A stretch of 64,000 nucleotides of DNA from Phil1 sp964612925 (GCA_964612925.1 CAZTFU010000008.1:14989-78988), one strand, 5' to 3'; shown: positions 35,725 through 44,623, counted from the stretch's first letter. Numbers and translations: made by a program. The notes: generated by a model from the sequence alone, not told the origin.

Positions 35725-36216
35725 TTAGCCTATAACTATAAGGCAATCGCCGGAATTAACCGCGGCGCCCTTGGTGGTGTTTATTGCAACAACCTTACCT
35801 GAGGCGGGAGCGAATATCTCGTTTTCCATCTTCATGGCTTCGAGAATGATAACAACGTCATCCGCGCTGACGGTATCGCCAACGTTTACCTTAATGTCCA
35901 GTATGTTGCCGGGCATGGGAGCGGTAACGGCGGTCTGTCCTGCCGAAGGTGCGGCAGCGGGTGCAGCGGCGGGAGCGGGTGCGGCTACGGGAGCGGCAGC
36001 GGGTGCGGGCGCGGGTGCTGCAACGGGTGCAGGTGCAGGCGCGGGAGCGGGTGCGGCCGCGGGTGCGGAAGGCGCGAAATACATGGGAACAGTGTTAGCA
36101 TTGGCATAAGGAGAAGGTGCCGCAAACGCAGCGGGACGGCCGGCTACGCCGCCAACTTCTTCAACTTCAACATCATAAGCCGTGCCGTTTACATTTACTA
36201 TAAACCTACGAAGCAT
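35725..36216 (-). CDS. Biotin carrier subunit with long Ala-Pro linker
   Basis: A 163-residue biotin carboxyl carrier. The N-terminal ~40 residues (RRFIVNVNGTAYDVEVEEV) are typical of GcdC/MmdC carriers. Residues about 50-95 are an Ala-Pro linker acting as a flexible arm. The C-terminal biotinyl domain carries the biotin attachment lysine in EAMKME. The start at 36216 is chosen because AGGAGG precedes it; an open frame upstream reads through the ribosome binding site. It lies between the gamma and beta subunit genes. Confidence 0.93.
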   Translation of the reverse strand: MLRRFIVNVNGTAYDVEVEEVGGVAGRPAAFAAPSPYANANTVPMYFAPSAPAAAPAPAPAPAPVAAPAPAPAAAPVAAPAPAAAPAAAPSAGQTAVTAPMPGNILDIKVNVGDTVSADDVVIILEAMKMENEIFAPASGKVVAINTTKGAAVNSGDCLIVIG

Positions 36217-36268
36217 TTTAAAATTTCCTCCTGAAATAATCTGTTTTTGGTTAGCTTTGGTCTTACGA

Positions 36269-36610
36269 TCACATCTTTGTGATCCTTGTGATGCGGAAAC
36301 CCCTGACATCGCGGCCTGTATAGGCGGCAATGGCGGCAGCCACGGCAGCGTCAAACGCATAGCGATCTACCTCATGGGGATAAATGACCGGTGCGGGCGC
36401 GGGCGCGGGTGCGCTGACAGGAGCATTAACCGGAGCGGCGGCAGGTGCGGCGGCAACCGGAGCAGCCTTTGCGGCAGGTGCGGCCGATTCTTTTGCGGTT
36501 TTGTTCACTATCTTGCCCAATACCTGAATTATAAGTATCAGCAGGAACATACCCACGAAAACCGTACCCATGCCGAGTATAAGCACTATCCACGGGCTGA
36601 GATTCTCCAT
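36269..36610 (-). CDS. OadG-family (gamma/delta) subunit of the decarboxylase
   Basis: A 113-residue protein with one N-terminal membrane helix (WIVLILGMGTVFVGMFLLIL), then an Ala-Pro-rich stretch and a short C-terminal domain (YAFDAAVAAAIAAYTGRDVRGFRI). It anchors and assembles the complex at the membrane. It is the first gene of the four-gene operon gamma-carrier-beta-alpha. AAGGAGA precedes the ATG. Sequence upstream contains palindromic candidate operators. Confidence 0.88.
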   Translation of the reverse strand: MENLSPWIVLILGMGTVFVGMFLLILIIQVLGKIVNKTAKESAAPAAKAAPVAAAPAAAPVNAPVSAPAPAPAPVIYPHEVDRYAFDAAVAAAIAAYTGRDVRGFRITRITKM

Positions 36611-36661
36611 TGCAAACAGTTCTCCTTTCTAAGTGTTGATTATGAAACCGTTTAATACTTG

Positions 36662-36673
36662 TATACATGTATA
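36662..36673. promoter_or_regulatory. Candidate operator upstream of the decarboxylase operon (site 1)
   Basis: A perfect 12-bp palindrome TATACATGTATA about 50 bases before the first decarboxylase gene. On the minus strand it overlaps a TATACA that could serve as a -10 box, which would suit a repressor site. The same half-site recurs at 36781-36807. Confidence 0.45.
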
Positions 36674-36780
36674 AGCTGACATTTGAATTAACAATGCCCT
36701 CAAATACACCCATTTTCTATTATTCTACATTATGTTCTTTTTTCCTGCCGAATTTACAAATTAATTTTTCTTTATATCTA

Positions 36781-36807
36781 TATACATGCCATTTTTGCCC
36801 ATGTATA
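36781..36807. promoter_or_regulatory. Candidate operator upstream of the decarboxylase operon (site 2)
   Basis: Inverted repeat TATACATG / CATGTATA with an 11-base spacer. The half-site is the same as in the palindrome at 36662-36673, 108 bases away. It also lies just beyond the 3' end of rluB. Confidence 0.45.
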
Positions 36808-36856
36808 CCCGCAACCATAGATATCAGCCATGATAAATGCGGTTTCATTGCCGTAA

Positions 36857-37561
36857 TTATTGTTTCAGTGCGGCCGTTTCGCTTTCCGTAAGAAGCCTGT
36901 ATTCGCCCGGCTGCATAAAGCCTATGGATACGGCACCCTCCCGTGTGCGTTTAAGCACAAGGGTATTGTGACCCACTGCCTCAAGCATGCGTCTTACTTG
37001 GCGATTGCGCCCTTCATGTATGGTTATGTCAAATGAGGTGTTGCCGTTATGCAGTGCATGAACAAGGCTTATCTTGGCAGGGCTTGTCATGCCGTCCCCA
37101 ATGTCAACTCCCGTCTCAAGCTTGGCTATTTCGGCATTTGTAAGCACGCCATCGCACACTACATGGTATGTTTTGTCCACAACGAATTTCGGGTGAGTAA
37201 GCTTATAGGCAAGCTCACCGTCGTTGGTCATAAGCAATAGCCCTTCGGAATCGTAATCCAGTCTGCCTACGCTGTACAGCCTGTACGGTTCGTTTTTGAA
37301 ATAGTCCATTATCGTGGCACGCCCCTTGGGATCGCTTGCACTACATATCACGCCCCGCGGCTTATAAAACGCAAAAACGACCCGCTTTTCGGCAGGGCGA
37401 AGTATAATGCCATTGTACTCCACCTTGTCGTTTATCGGGTCTATTTGTGTACCTATTTCGGCAATGCGCCCGTTGACCTTCACAAGGCCCGCCTCAATAA
37501 GTTCCTCGCATTTTCTTCTGGAAGCCACTCCCGCTTCCGCCATAAACTTTTGCAGCCGCAT
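36857..37561 (-). CDS. rluB: RluB/RsuA-family ribosomal pseudouridine synthase
   Basis: Isomerises uridine to pseudouridine in rRNA. The 234-residue protein begins with an S4 RNA-binding domain (MRLQKFMAEAGVASRRKCEE) and continues with the catalytic domain. Its active-site Asp is in the signature VGRLDYDSEGLLLMTNDGE near residue 105. The KTYHV and GRNRQVRRM motifs follow. It is the last gene of the long leftward run that starts near 50 kb, the position rluB also holds beside scpAB and D,D-carboxypeptidase genes in other Firmicutes. Confidence 0.94.
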   Translation of the reverse strand: MRLQKFMAEAGVASRRKCEELIEAGLVKVNGRIAEIGTQIDPINDKVEYNGIILRPAEKRVVFAFYKPRGVICSASDPKGRATIMDYFKNEPYRLYSVGRLDYDSEGLLLMTNDGELAYKLTHPKFVVDKTYHVVCDGVLTNAEIAKLETGVDIGDGMTSPAKISLVHALHNGNTSFDITIHEGRNRQVRRMLEAVGHNTLVLKRTREGAVSIGFMQPGEYRLLTESETAALKQ

Positions 37562-37569
37562 TCATCGCC

Positions 37570-38688
37570 CTATGCCGTCCAGCCGGATAGCATTTTCCTT
37601 AAATATTGGTCAAATTCAAGCGAATCGCACCCCTGTGCGGTCACAAGCGGTGTCCGTGCCGCAAGTCTGCCGTCAACACTGACCTTCAGCATGCCTACCG
37701 ACCGCCCCTCTTCAACAGGAGCCGTAACAACATCAAGCGATTCCACACTTGTTGATATTTCGGCACGTTCGCCATATCTCACCGGTACCATTATATCTTC
37801 TTTGGCGGCCGCTGCCAAGGCTGATTTTGTGCCGTTAAGCACTCTTATTCGTTTTATTTCCTGACCTGCGGCCACAATTCTTTCCATATGGTAGTTTTCA
37901 AAGCCGAAATCAAGCAATTCCATCGCCGCATTGAACATGTCTGGGCAATTCAGCACGGTACCTATAAGCAGCATTCCGTCCCTTTCCGCCGCAAAAACAA
38001 GGCACCGCCCCGCGGCCTTTGTATAACCCGTTTTTATGCCGCAACCACCCTCGTATTGCCAAAGTATCTTGTTTTTGTTCTTCATGTAGCGCGCAACGCT
38101 GCCCGTGGTGGTCTTGTGATAGGTAGAATTAACTATCTTTCTAAACGTCTCATTCCGCATGGCTTCGGCGGAAATCAGTGCAAGATCATAGGCCGTTGTG
38201 TAATGCTGTGGGTCGGGCAGGCCGTTCGGCGTAACAAAGTTGGTGTTCTGCGCACCTATCTCCTTTGCGCGTTCATTCATAAGCGCGGCAAACGCCTGTG
38301 TACTGCCCGCAACATGTATCGCAAGTGCAACGGCGGCATCATTCCCGCTCAAGAGCATAAGCCCGTAGAGCAGGTCCTCAACGCTCACCTTTTCTCCCGC
38401 ATTAAGGTACATGCTTGACCCTTCAACGCCGTATGCCTTGGCATCTACCGTAACCGTTTCGTCAAGGCGGCAATTTTCAAGCACTATAAGCGCCGTCATT
38501 ACCTTTGTGGTGCTTGCCATGGGCAGCTTTTCGTGCGCATTTTTGCCGCACAGAACCGTTGCCGTGCTCTGCTCAATAAGCACATACCCAAGTGCGGATA
38601 TCTCGGGTTCGCCCTCCGCCCTTGATACGGAGCAGAATCCCGCCATGCTCAGCACAAGCGCCAGTGCAATAAGCCCCCTCGCCTTCAT
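37570..38688 (-). CDS. dacF: D-alanyl-D-alanine carboxypeptidase (penicillin-binding protein, S11)
   Basis: Secreted low-molecular-weight penicillin-binding protein that trims the terminal D-Ala from stem peptides. The 372-residue protein has a signal peptide (cleavage probably after SRA, about residue 24). The three active-site motifs follow in order: SxxK in ASTTKVM, SxN in LLSGNDAA and KTG in GIKTGYTKAAG. A C-terminal beta domain carries no obvious membrane anchor. The ATG overlaps the gerW stop (ATGA). DacF/DacB type is inferred from its sporulation-linked neighbours; the subtype is not certain. Confidence 0.93.
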   Translation of the reverse strand: MKARGLIALALVLSMAGFCSVSRAEGEPEISALGYVLIEQSTATVLCGKNAHEKLPMASTTKVMTALIVLENCRLDETVTVDAKAYGVEGSSMYLNAGEKVSVEDLLYGLMLLSGNDAAVALAIHVAGSTQAFAALMNERAKEIGAQNTNFVTPNGLPDPQHYTTAYDLALISAEAMRNETFRKIVNSTYHKTTTGSVARYMKNKNKILWQYEGGCGIKTGYTKAAGRCLVFAAERDGMLLIGTVLNCPDMFNAAMELLDFGFENYHMERIVAAGQEIKRIRVLNGTKSALAAAAKEDIMVPVRYGERAEISTSVESLDVVTAPVEEGRSVGMLKVSVDGRLAARTPLVTAQGCDSLEFDQYLRKMLSGWTA

Positions 38689-39110
38689 TCGGCATCCTCT
38701 TTGGAAGCACTGTTTATTATGCGCTCAACTGCGGCCATTATTTCGGGCATAAGGTCTATAAGCCTTTCCGCACCGCATTTATACTGTGCGGGGAGCACGC
38801 GGGTGCGCCCGTTTTCGGTGCTTACAAATGCCATTGGCGTAAGGCTTATCCCCGCGGCGGCCGTTCCCGCAAACGGATAGCGGCCGTCACCGCCGTCCAT
38901 GACCTCGCCCGCACGCTTTATCGGCGGCAGAGCCTTGCTCGTTCCGTATTCCCCTCCGCCCGATACAAAGCCAATGCTTACCTTTGATACGGGTAACAGC
39001 ACCGTTCCTCCGCCCGTTTCCACCATTTCGCCCACTATCGTATTCACGTCAACCATTTGCCTTAGCTGTTCCATGGTGCTTTGCATTATGTTTTCTATAG
39101 GATGTGACAT
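38685..39110 (-). CDS. gerW: GerW-family sporulation protein (YtfJ)
   Basis: A 141-residue protein of the GerW/YtfJ family, needed for germination or spore maturation in Bacillus. It begins with the typical SHPIENIMQSTMEQLRQMVDVNTIVG and has a glycine-rich core (VSIGFVSGGGEYG, GTAAAGISLTPMAFV). The start lies 62 bases inside the upstream DUF2953 gene and has AGAGGT before it. In B. subtilis the same pair (ytfI-ytfJ) is adjacent, so gene order supports the call. It is the best local sign that this organism sporulates or descends from sporulators. Confidence 0.92.
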   Translation of the reverse strand: MSHPIENIMQSTMEQLRQMVDVNTIVGEMVETGGGTVLLPVSKVSIGFVSGGGEYGTSKALPPIKRAGEVMDGGDGRYPFAGTAAAGISLTPMAFVSTENGRTRVLPAQYKCGAERLIDLMPEIMAAVERIINSASKEDAE

Positions 39111-39603
39111 ATTCCATAACCTCTTTTCCGATGATGTATATAAGCTTTGCCAAATTGAGTTTTATGATGCATTCCATATATACCCAAGCCGTACCGAACC
39201 TGAATTCGGGCATTATCTTTACGTTAAAATATTTACCCCTGCCAAGTAACCAATTTACAGCCTTAATTATCACTTCATTTGCCATGCCGCACACCAAGGC
39301 CGTTGCCGCGGCATCATCTGCTATGCCTATACTGCCCGATGCATGCATCGAATCAAGCCACAGAAAGCTTTTTCTCCTGCAAAATATATGCCATGCCGCG
39401 CGAACAACACCACGCTTCGGCCTGTGCTTTGTGCCTTTATCCTTCTTTTTTTGCGATATGCGAATATCTATCAAGGCGAATATGCGAACGGTAACGTCAA
39501 TTCGCATACCCGTACGGCAGAGTGAGGCGCATATCTTCACCCTTAGCGGAATCAATATAAGTGCGACCGCGGCCGCAAAAATCAGCAAAACAAAAAAGCC
39601 CAT
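39049..39603 (-). CDS. DUF2953 (YtfI-like) membrane protein
   Basis: A 184-residue protein with an N-terminal membrane segment (FFVLLIFAAAVALILIPL). A basic region rich in Lys and Arg follows (QKKKDKGTKHRPKRG). The C-terminal half holds the DUF2953 signature (VKIMPEFRFGTAWVYMEC). It overlaps gerW by 62 bases, more than usual in this operon. Function unknown; conserved linkage to gerW points to a sporulation role. Confidence 0.8.
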   Translation of the reverse strand: MGFFVLLIFAAAVALILIPLRVKICASLCRTGMRIDVTVRIFALIDIRISQKKKDKGTKHRPKRGVVRAAWHIFCRRKSFLWLDSMHASGSIGIADDAAATALVCGMANEVIIKAVNWLLGRGKYFNVKIMPEFRFGTAWVYMECIIKLNLAKLIYIIGKEVMEYVTSYRKHNAKHHGTAKANG

Positions 39604-39648
39604 ACGGGCTTATTGTTTACGGCAGTGCCGCATATTATTTATATATGT

Positions 39649-40206
39649 TTACTCTCTGTCAGCTTCCGCAGGTTCTGTGTTTATATCGCTCTCCTCGACT
39701 TTGTCAAGCTTCGGCAGTTCGTTAAGCGACCTTATGCCGAAGTGCCTTAAAAACGCATCCGTAGTGCCAAGTAACATCGGTCTGCCGATAACGTTCTTGC
39801 GGCCAAGTTCCCTGACCATGCCAAGCTTTATAAGCTGGCTTACCGCATATTCGCACCTTACTCCGCGCACGGCCTCAATATCCGCCCTTGTTACTGGCTG
39901 GCGGTATGCTATTACGGACAGCGTTTCAAGCATTGATTGCGAAAAAGAGCGCGCCTGTACGGGCTGTACAAGCTCCTCAACATAGCATGAATAATCTTTG
40001 TTTGAAACAAGTTGTATAGTTTCGGCCGTTATAAAGAGCTGTACGCCGCGCTTCTCTCGCTTGTAAAGCTCGTCCATGCTGCTTATAATGTGCTCCATTT
40101 CAATATCCGTAACGCCGATTGCCCTTTGCAGCTCGATTATCGGCACAGGATCACCCGAAACAAACAATATGCACTCTATCGCGCCCATGCGCTCATTATA
40201 ATCCAA
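39649..40206 (-). CDS. scpB: Segregation and condensation protein B
   Basis: Subunit of the SMC-ScpAB condensin that organises and segregates the chromosome. The 185-residue protein has two winged-helix domains: ECILFVSGDPVPIIELQRAI at the N terminus and SQSMLETLSVIAYRQPVTRADIEAVRG in the second, with GRPMLLGTTDAFLRHFGI near the end. An acidic tail follows. It sits 23 bases after scpA, as in most Firmicutes. Confidence 0.95.
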   Translation of the reverse strand: MDYNERMGAIECILFVSGDPVPIIELQRAIGVTDIEMEHIISSMDELYKREKRGVQLFITAETIQLVSNKDYSCYVEELVQPVQARSFSQSMLETLSVIAYRQPVTRADIEAVRGVRCEYAVSQLIKLGMVRELGRKNVIGRPMLLGTTDAFLRHFGIRSLNELPKLDKVEESDINTEPAEADRE

Positions 40207-40229
40207 TTCCGTATCCCCCGCTTATAAGC

Positions 40230-40988
40230 TTATTCATCCATGTATTCCGCATCGGCATCATTTTCTTTGAGTTCCTGTGCGGTTATGGTTATGCGGCCAT
40301 AAGGCGCGCTTTGTTTTAACGATATTTCCTGCCGCGCTATCATTTCAAGTAGTGCCATGAACGTAACTATCTTTTCCATTTTCGCGCTTGTTTCTTCAAA
40401 AAGCTCGTCAAACGTAACACTTCCCTTTTCCTTCAGGCACGAACGTAACTTTTTAAGCTGCATACGCACCGTATACTTGTCCGCATCTACCTTTTTGGCA
40501 AGCTCCGGTATGCGCTCCTCGCTCTCTTCACGGTTTATAACTTCCATAAACGCGGCAAAAAGTTCCTGTGCCGTGGCCTCGCCAAGCTCGTATTCCTGCG
40601 GCGGCAGGGCGAATTCCTCCGGCATACGGGAAAACACTCCCTTCATGCTTTCGCCAAGCTCATTGAGTCTTTCGCTTGCAAGCTTAAACAGCTTATATTC
40701 TTTAAGCTGTCTGACAAGCACCTCCTCGGGATCTTCTTCCTCCTCCGTTTCCTTTGGCGGCTTTGGCAGCAGTGAGCGTGACTTTATGTAAACAAGCGTA
40801 GCCGCCATGGTAAGGAACTCGCTTGCCGTGTCCATATCCAATTCGTCCAGCTCTTCCATAAGTGAAAGATACTGGTTGGTTATCTCGGATACGAATATGT
40901 CCTTGATATCCACCTTTGCCTGTTCTATAAGGTGCAGTAGCAGATCAAGCGGCCCGTCAAATTCCTTCAAATGCACTTCGTATGCCAT
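40230..40988 (-). CDS. scpA: Segregation and condensation protein A
   Basis: Kleisin subunit of the SMC-ScpAB complex. The 252-residue protein has the N-terminal SMC-neck-binding part (FDGPLDLLLHLIEQAKVDIKDI, about residues 9-31). A variable acidic middle follows (KETEEEEDPEE). The C-terminal winged helix (VTFMALLEMIARQEISLKQ) would bind the other SMC cap. It lies between the M50 protease gene and scpB. Confidence 0.95.
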   Translation of the reverse strand: MAYEVHLKEFDGPLDLLLHLIEQAKVDIKDIFVSEITNQYLSLMEELDELDMDTASEFLTMAATLVYIKSRSLLPKPPKETEEEEDPEEVLVRQLKEYKLFKLASERLNELGESMKGVFSRMPEEFALPPQEYELGEATAQELFAAFMEVINREESEERIPELAKKVDADKYTVRMQLKKLRSCLKEKGSVTFDELFEETSAKMEKIVTFMALLEMIARQEISLKQSAPYGRITITAQELKENDADAEYMDE

Positions 40989-41006
40989 CTGTTTTTCCCT
41001 TAAGCA

Positions 41007-41648
41007 TCAAAATATTCCGCTCAGCAACATCACAAGCTTTATAAACGGTGTGATAAGCCACGCCACAAGGGTGCTCAAAAAACGTGTGCGCGAATTTATC
41101 ACAAGCACCGCAACAAGTATTATATACCTGTACTTTTCCATGAATTGGAATATCTTATACGTTTTTGCATTCAGCAACAGGCATTGCGCCACATGATACC
41201 CATCAAGCGGCGGTATGGGCAGAAGATTGAATACCGCAAGGCTGAAATTGATATAGAAGCAATAGTAAATTATAGTATTCAGCACGCTGTTCGTCACGGG
41301 CAGACTGCCGAGTATGAACCAAAGCACAAGGAACACCACGCCGAGTATAAGATTGACTATTATGCCCGCAAGTGAAACGATAAGCTCGTCCTTCCTTGGC
41401 GATTTGAAATTGCGCGTGCTTACGGGCACGGGCTTGGCCCAGCCAAAGCCCAGTACAAGCAGCGACAAAAACCCTATCGGGTCAATATGTGCAAACGGAT
41501 TTACCGTCATGCGGCCAAGGTTTCTTGCAGTCGGGTCGCCGCGCTTATATGCCGCATACGCATGCCCCCATTCGTGGAATGAAAGCCCGACCAGTATGCC
41601 CGGCAACGTGTACAATGCATCTATAATATAATTGAGTATTCCGCTCAT
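41007..41648 (-). CDS. Site-2 protease family (M50) membrane metallopeptidase
   Basis: Membrane-embedded zinc protease of the YwhC/M50B group, 213 residues with about five hydrophobic helices. The zinc motif HEWGH is near residue 25-29 in the first helix and the third ligand region NLLPIPPLDGYH is in a later helix. It would cleave membrane proteins within the bilayer. Its ATG overlaps the stop of the three-domain fusion gene (ATGA). M50 genes next to scpAB are common in Clostridia; the substrate is unknown. Confidence 0.9.
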   Translation of the reverse strand: MSGILNYIIDALYTLPGILVGLSFHEWGHAYAAYKRGDPTARNLGRMTVNPFAHIDPIGFLSLLVLGFGWAKPVPVSTRNFKSPRKDELIVSLAGIIVNLILGVVFLVLWFILGSLPVTNSVLNTIIYYCFYINFSLAVFNLLPIPPLDGYHVAQCLLLNAKTYKIFQFMEKYRYIILVAVLVINSRTRFLSTLVAWLITPFIKLVMLLSGIF

Positions 41649-44575
41649 GCTTCCTCCTTGAATACGTATTCCATATATGCTTCGCCCTGCTCCATTCTTC
41701 CCGTAAATGCAAAGCCAAGCCCTTCATACAGCGTCACTGCGGCCGAATTGTCGGGGTCTACCACAAGTTGTACCCTTTGTGCGCCCATATGCTTCAATTC
41801 CGCCATGGCAAGCCGCATTGCCGCACGGCCAAAACCCTTCCGTTGGAAACGCGCATCTATCATCAGCCGCCATATTTCAAATATGCCGCGTTCCTTATCA
41901 ACATTAAGCATTGCAAAGCCCACCGCAACGCCGTTTTGCGTTACGGCATACGGCAGCATGCCCTCAAGTGCGGCCGCCTGTGCAAGCGAAATGTCATTGC
42001 CCGCGACAAGCTGTTGCTGATCCTCGTTCACGGCAAGCTTCATCACGGCATATACATTCGTATCATTCACCGCTTCAAGCTGCACTTCCTCCGCACGGAT
42101 ATAAACATCATCCATTTCATAGCGCATACGCTGTGCAAAGGAAAGCGCTCCCGTTTCGTCCTGTTCGTCAAATGCACTCGGACCGTTTGTAAGCAGTGCC
42201 GCACTAACGCCGTATTGCGTGTTCATATAAAGACAGCCTTGCGTTCCTTCAATGCCCGAATCCGCATAATACCACCCGTTCACCGTTTTCATTGAGCATG
42301 ACAGCGGTGCAAACAGAATGTCCGTATGCTCTTCATCAAGTATGCGTGCGTTCATGAGTGCCGTGCCGAAATGCGCAAGATCATATGCGCTCGTCACCGC
42401 GCCCGCTTCGCCGCCCATGGTACGAGGAGCGTCAAGCACAATGCGCTCTTTGCCCGTATCAAGCGTATACGTCACATCGGCCGCCTTATCAAACGCGCTG
42501 TCCTTCATGCCGCACGGATCGAATACAATGTGTTTCAGTGCATCACCAAGTTCCCCGCCGTATGCTTTGGCAACGGCCATACCGAGAAGGCGGTAACTGC
42601 TTTTAAGTCCCACATACCCGTCGGGATCGTTTATTATGTCATGTGAATTTATAACATCAAGCACATATTTATCGCTTATTTCGCCGTTGAGTGCGCTCCA
42701 TCTTTGCTTTGCTGCGGCGGCAGCATCAAGCCCCTGTTCCTTTGCGGCCATATACAGTTTGAAATTCATGTCGTTATCCGCATAATCGGGCGCGGCCTTC
42801 TGCATAAGCAACAGTTCCCGCGCGGTAATCTCGTTGGCATGAACGTACCCGTCAACATATTTATCAAGCGGGGCGTCAATATCAAATTTGCCCTGCTGAG
42901 AAAGCACAAGCGCGGCTACGGATGTGAACAGCATTGTTATGTTCCCCGCAGCAAAGCGCGTGTGTATGCCGTTAAGGTCCTGCTTATATGCGTTCGCAAC
43001 GCCTATTGCCGTATCGTAAAGCGGTTCGTCACCGCGCATGCAGTACAGCGCACCGTTTATGCCCCATCGCTTTGCTATAAGGTTCAGCCGCCTGCCTATA
43101 AACAAATCCGGTTCTGTATCCTTTGCAGGGGTAAGTGACGGCATGCGCACGGCAACACCATGTGCACAGTCAAGCTCGTATTCATCAAAAAGATCGGGAA
43201 TTTCGGTATTTATGCCAAGTGCGCGTATATCGGAGCATAGGCTGTCAAGCGTTTTGCCCTCCCCGTGCACCAAGAATGTGCATTTGGGCTTTATACCCAT
43301 ACCCAAAAGCCAACTTATCAGCTCACTTCTGCCCGCATGGCCCGAAAAACCGTCAATTTGGCGTATTGCGGCATTGACCTGTATCTGCTCACCGAAAAGC
43401 TTTACGCTTTTTATGCCGTTCAGCAACAGTCTGCCAAGCGTTCCGTTGGCCTGATAGCCGACAAACAGAATTGTTGAATCCGCCCTGAACAGATTGTGCT
43501 TTAAGTGGTGCCTTATTCTGCCCGCATCGCACATTCCCGATGCGGAAAGTATAATATTGCACCCGCTTTGTGTATTTATAAGGCGGCTTTCATCGCTTGT
43601 TTCGGCCACCCGTAAATTTTCAAGGTCAAACGGAGAACCGCTGAGTTTGAGCATCTCAGTGGCTTCCTCATCATAGTATTCGCGTGCACAGCGTTCATAA
43701 ACCTTGGTTGCGTTTATGCCAAGGGGACTATCAAGGAATATGGTCACCTTATCAAGCCCTTCTACGGCGTTTTTCATTATAAGCCGCTTTATGCTGTATA
43801 TAAGCTCCTGCGTTCTGCCCACGGCAAACGTAGGTATAACAATGTTGCCGCCGCGCCGTATGCCCTCTTTCAGCACCTCGGCAAGCTGTGCCTCTTTCTC
43901 TTCTTCGGTAGTGGCACTGTGTTCCCTGTCTCCATAGGTGCCTTCCATAATAACATAATCGGCACCGTCTATAATTGCGGGGTCGCGCAATATGGGTCGT
44001 TCGGTGCGGCCTATGTCGCCCGAAAATACAATCTTTGTCGTGCTTCCGTTTTCCTCGGCCCACAGTTCTATTGCAGCACTCCCCAAAAGATGCCCGACAT
44101 CATTGAACCTTGCCCGAAGTTTTGGCAGTACCTGTACTATATCACCGTAGCTTATCGGCCAAAAGCATTCAAGTGCCGCCTGCGCATCGGCAGAGGTATA
44201 CATGGGCTCCACCGCCGCCTTGCCCGCACGCAGGTTCTTGCGGGTCTGATATTCTGCATCCTGTTCCTGAATGTGCGCACTGTCGGGCAGCATTATTCCC
44301 GAAAGCTCCGCCGTGGCCTTTGTGGTTATTATTTTGCCCTTAAAGCCGCGCTTGACAAGCAGCGGTATAAGTCCGCTGTGGTCAATATGCGCATGGGTAA
44401 GGAGTACCGCGTCTATGTCCTTGGGGTCAAACGCAAGTCCGTCTGCGCCAAGTTCACCTTTTTCATCCGCGCCCTGACGCATGCCGCAGTCAATAAGCAC
44501 GTTGCCGCCTTCAAAGCAAAGCATATGGCACGAGCCTGTAACGCACCGTGCCGCGCCGCAGAATTTGATTTTCAT
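41645..44575 (-). CDS. Three-domain fusion: beta-CASP ribonuclease-like, inactive beta-lactamase fold, GNAT acetyltransferase
   Basis: A 976-residue fusion. Residues 1-480 are a metallo-beta-lactamase/beta-CASP RNA nuclease with the zinc motif HAHIDH (61-66), SGDIGR, EGTYGDREH, SASGMCDAGRIRHHL and SGHAGR; all expected ligands are present. Residues about 490-815 resemble a serine beta-lactamase/PBP-like domain but have lost its active site: SxxK is replaced by NITM (545-548), and YxN by a segment reading GLK (656-658). Residues 828-976 are a GNAT acetyltransferase with the acetyl-CoA loop RFQRKGFGRAAM and YEGLGF. No stop or shift separates the parts. Such a combination is unknown to me. It is coupled to the M50 protease gene. 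Confidence 0.87.
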   Translation of the reverse strand: MKIKFCGAARCVTGSCHMLCFEGGNVLIDCGMRQGADEKGELGADGLAFDPKDIDAVLLTHAHIDHSGLIPLLVKRGFKGKIITTKATAELSGIMLPDSAHIQEQDAEYQTRKNLRAGKAAVEPMYTSADAQAALECFWPISYGDIVQVLPKLRARFNDVGHLLGSAAIELWAEENGSTTKIVFSGDIGRTERPILRDPAIIDGADYVIMEGTYGDREHSATTEEEKEAQLAEVLKEGIRRGGNIVIPTFAVGRTQELIYSIKRLIMKNAVEGLDKVTIFLDSPLGINATKVYERCAREYYDEEATEMLKLSGSPFDLENLRVAETSDESRLINTQSGCNIILSASGMCDAGRIRHHLKHNLFRADSTILFVGYQANGTLGRLLLNGIKSVKLFGEQIQVNAAIRQIDGFSGHAGRSELISWLLGMGIKPKCTFLVHGEGKTLDSLCSDIRALGINTEIPDLFDEYELDCAHGVAVRMPSLTPAKDTEPDLFIGRRLNLIAKRWGINGALYCMRGDEPLYDTAIGVANAYKQDLNGIHTRFAAGNITMLFTSVAALVLSQQGKFDIDAPLDKYVDGYVHANEITARELLLMQKAAPDYADNDMNFKLYMAAKEQGLDAAAAAKQRWSALNGEISDKYVLDVINSHDIINDPDGYVGLKSSYRLLGMAVAKAYGGELGDALKHIVFDPCGMKDSAFDKAADVTYTLDTGKERIVLDAPRTMGGEAGAVTSAYDLAHFGTALMNARILDEEHTDILFAPLSCSMKTVNGWYYADSGIEGTQGCLYMNTQYGVSAALLTNGPSAFDEQDETGALSFAQRMRYEMDDVYIRAEEVQLEAVNDTNVYAVMKLAVNEDQQQLVAGNDISLAQAAALEGMLPYAVTQNGVAVGFAMLNVDKERGIFEIWRLMIDARFQRKGFGRAAMRLAMAELKHMGAQRVQLVVDPDNSAAVTLYEGLGFAFTGRMEQGEAYMEYVFKEEA

Positions 44576-44623
44576 ATTCAGCAGTCCTCCTTATCCTTTT
44601 ATATTTGCCTTTTTGAACCGTTT

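Noticed and set aside
35941..36070. Ala/Pro-coding GC-rich repeats in the biotin carrier as a possible tandem-repeat or recombination hotspot
   Set aside because: They are irregular codon runs encoding a flexible linker that is typical for biotin carriers; no exact repeat unit is seen.
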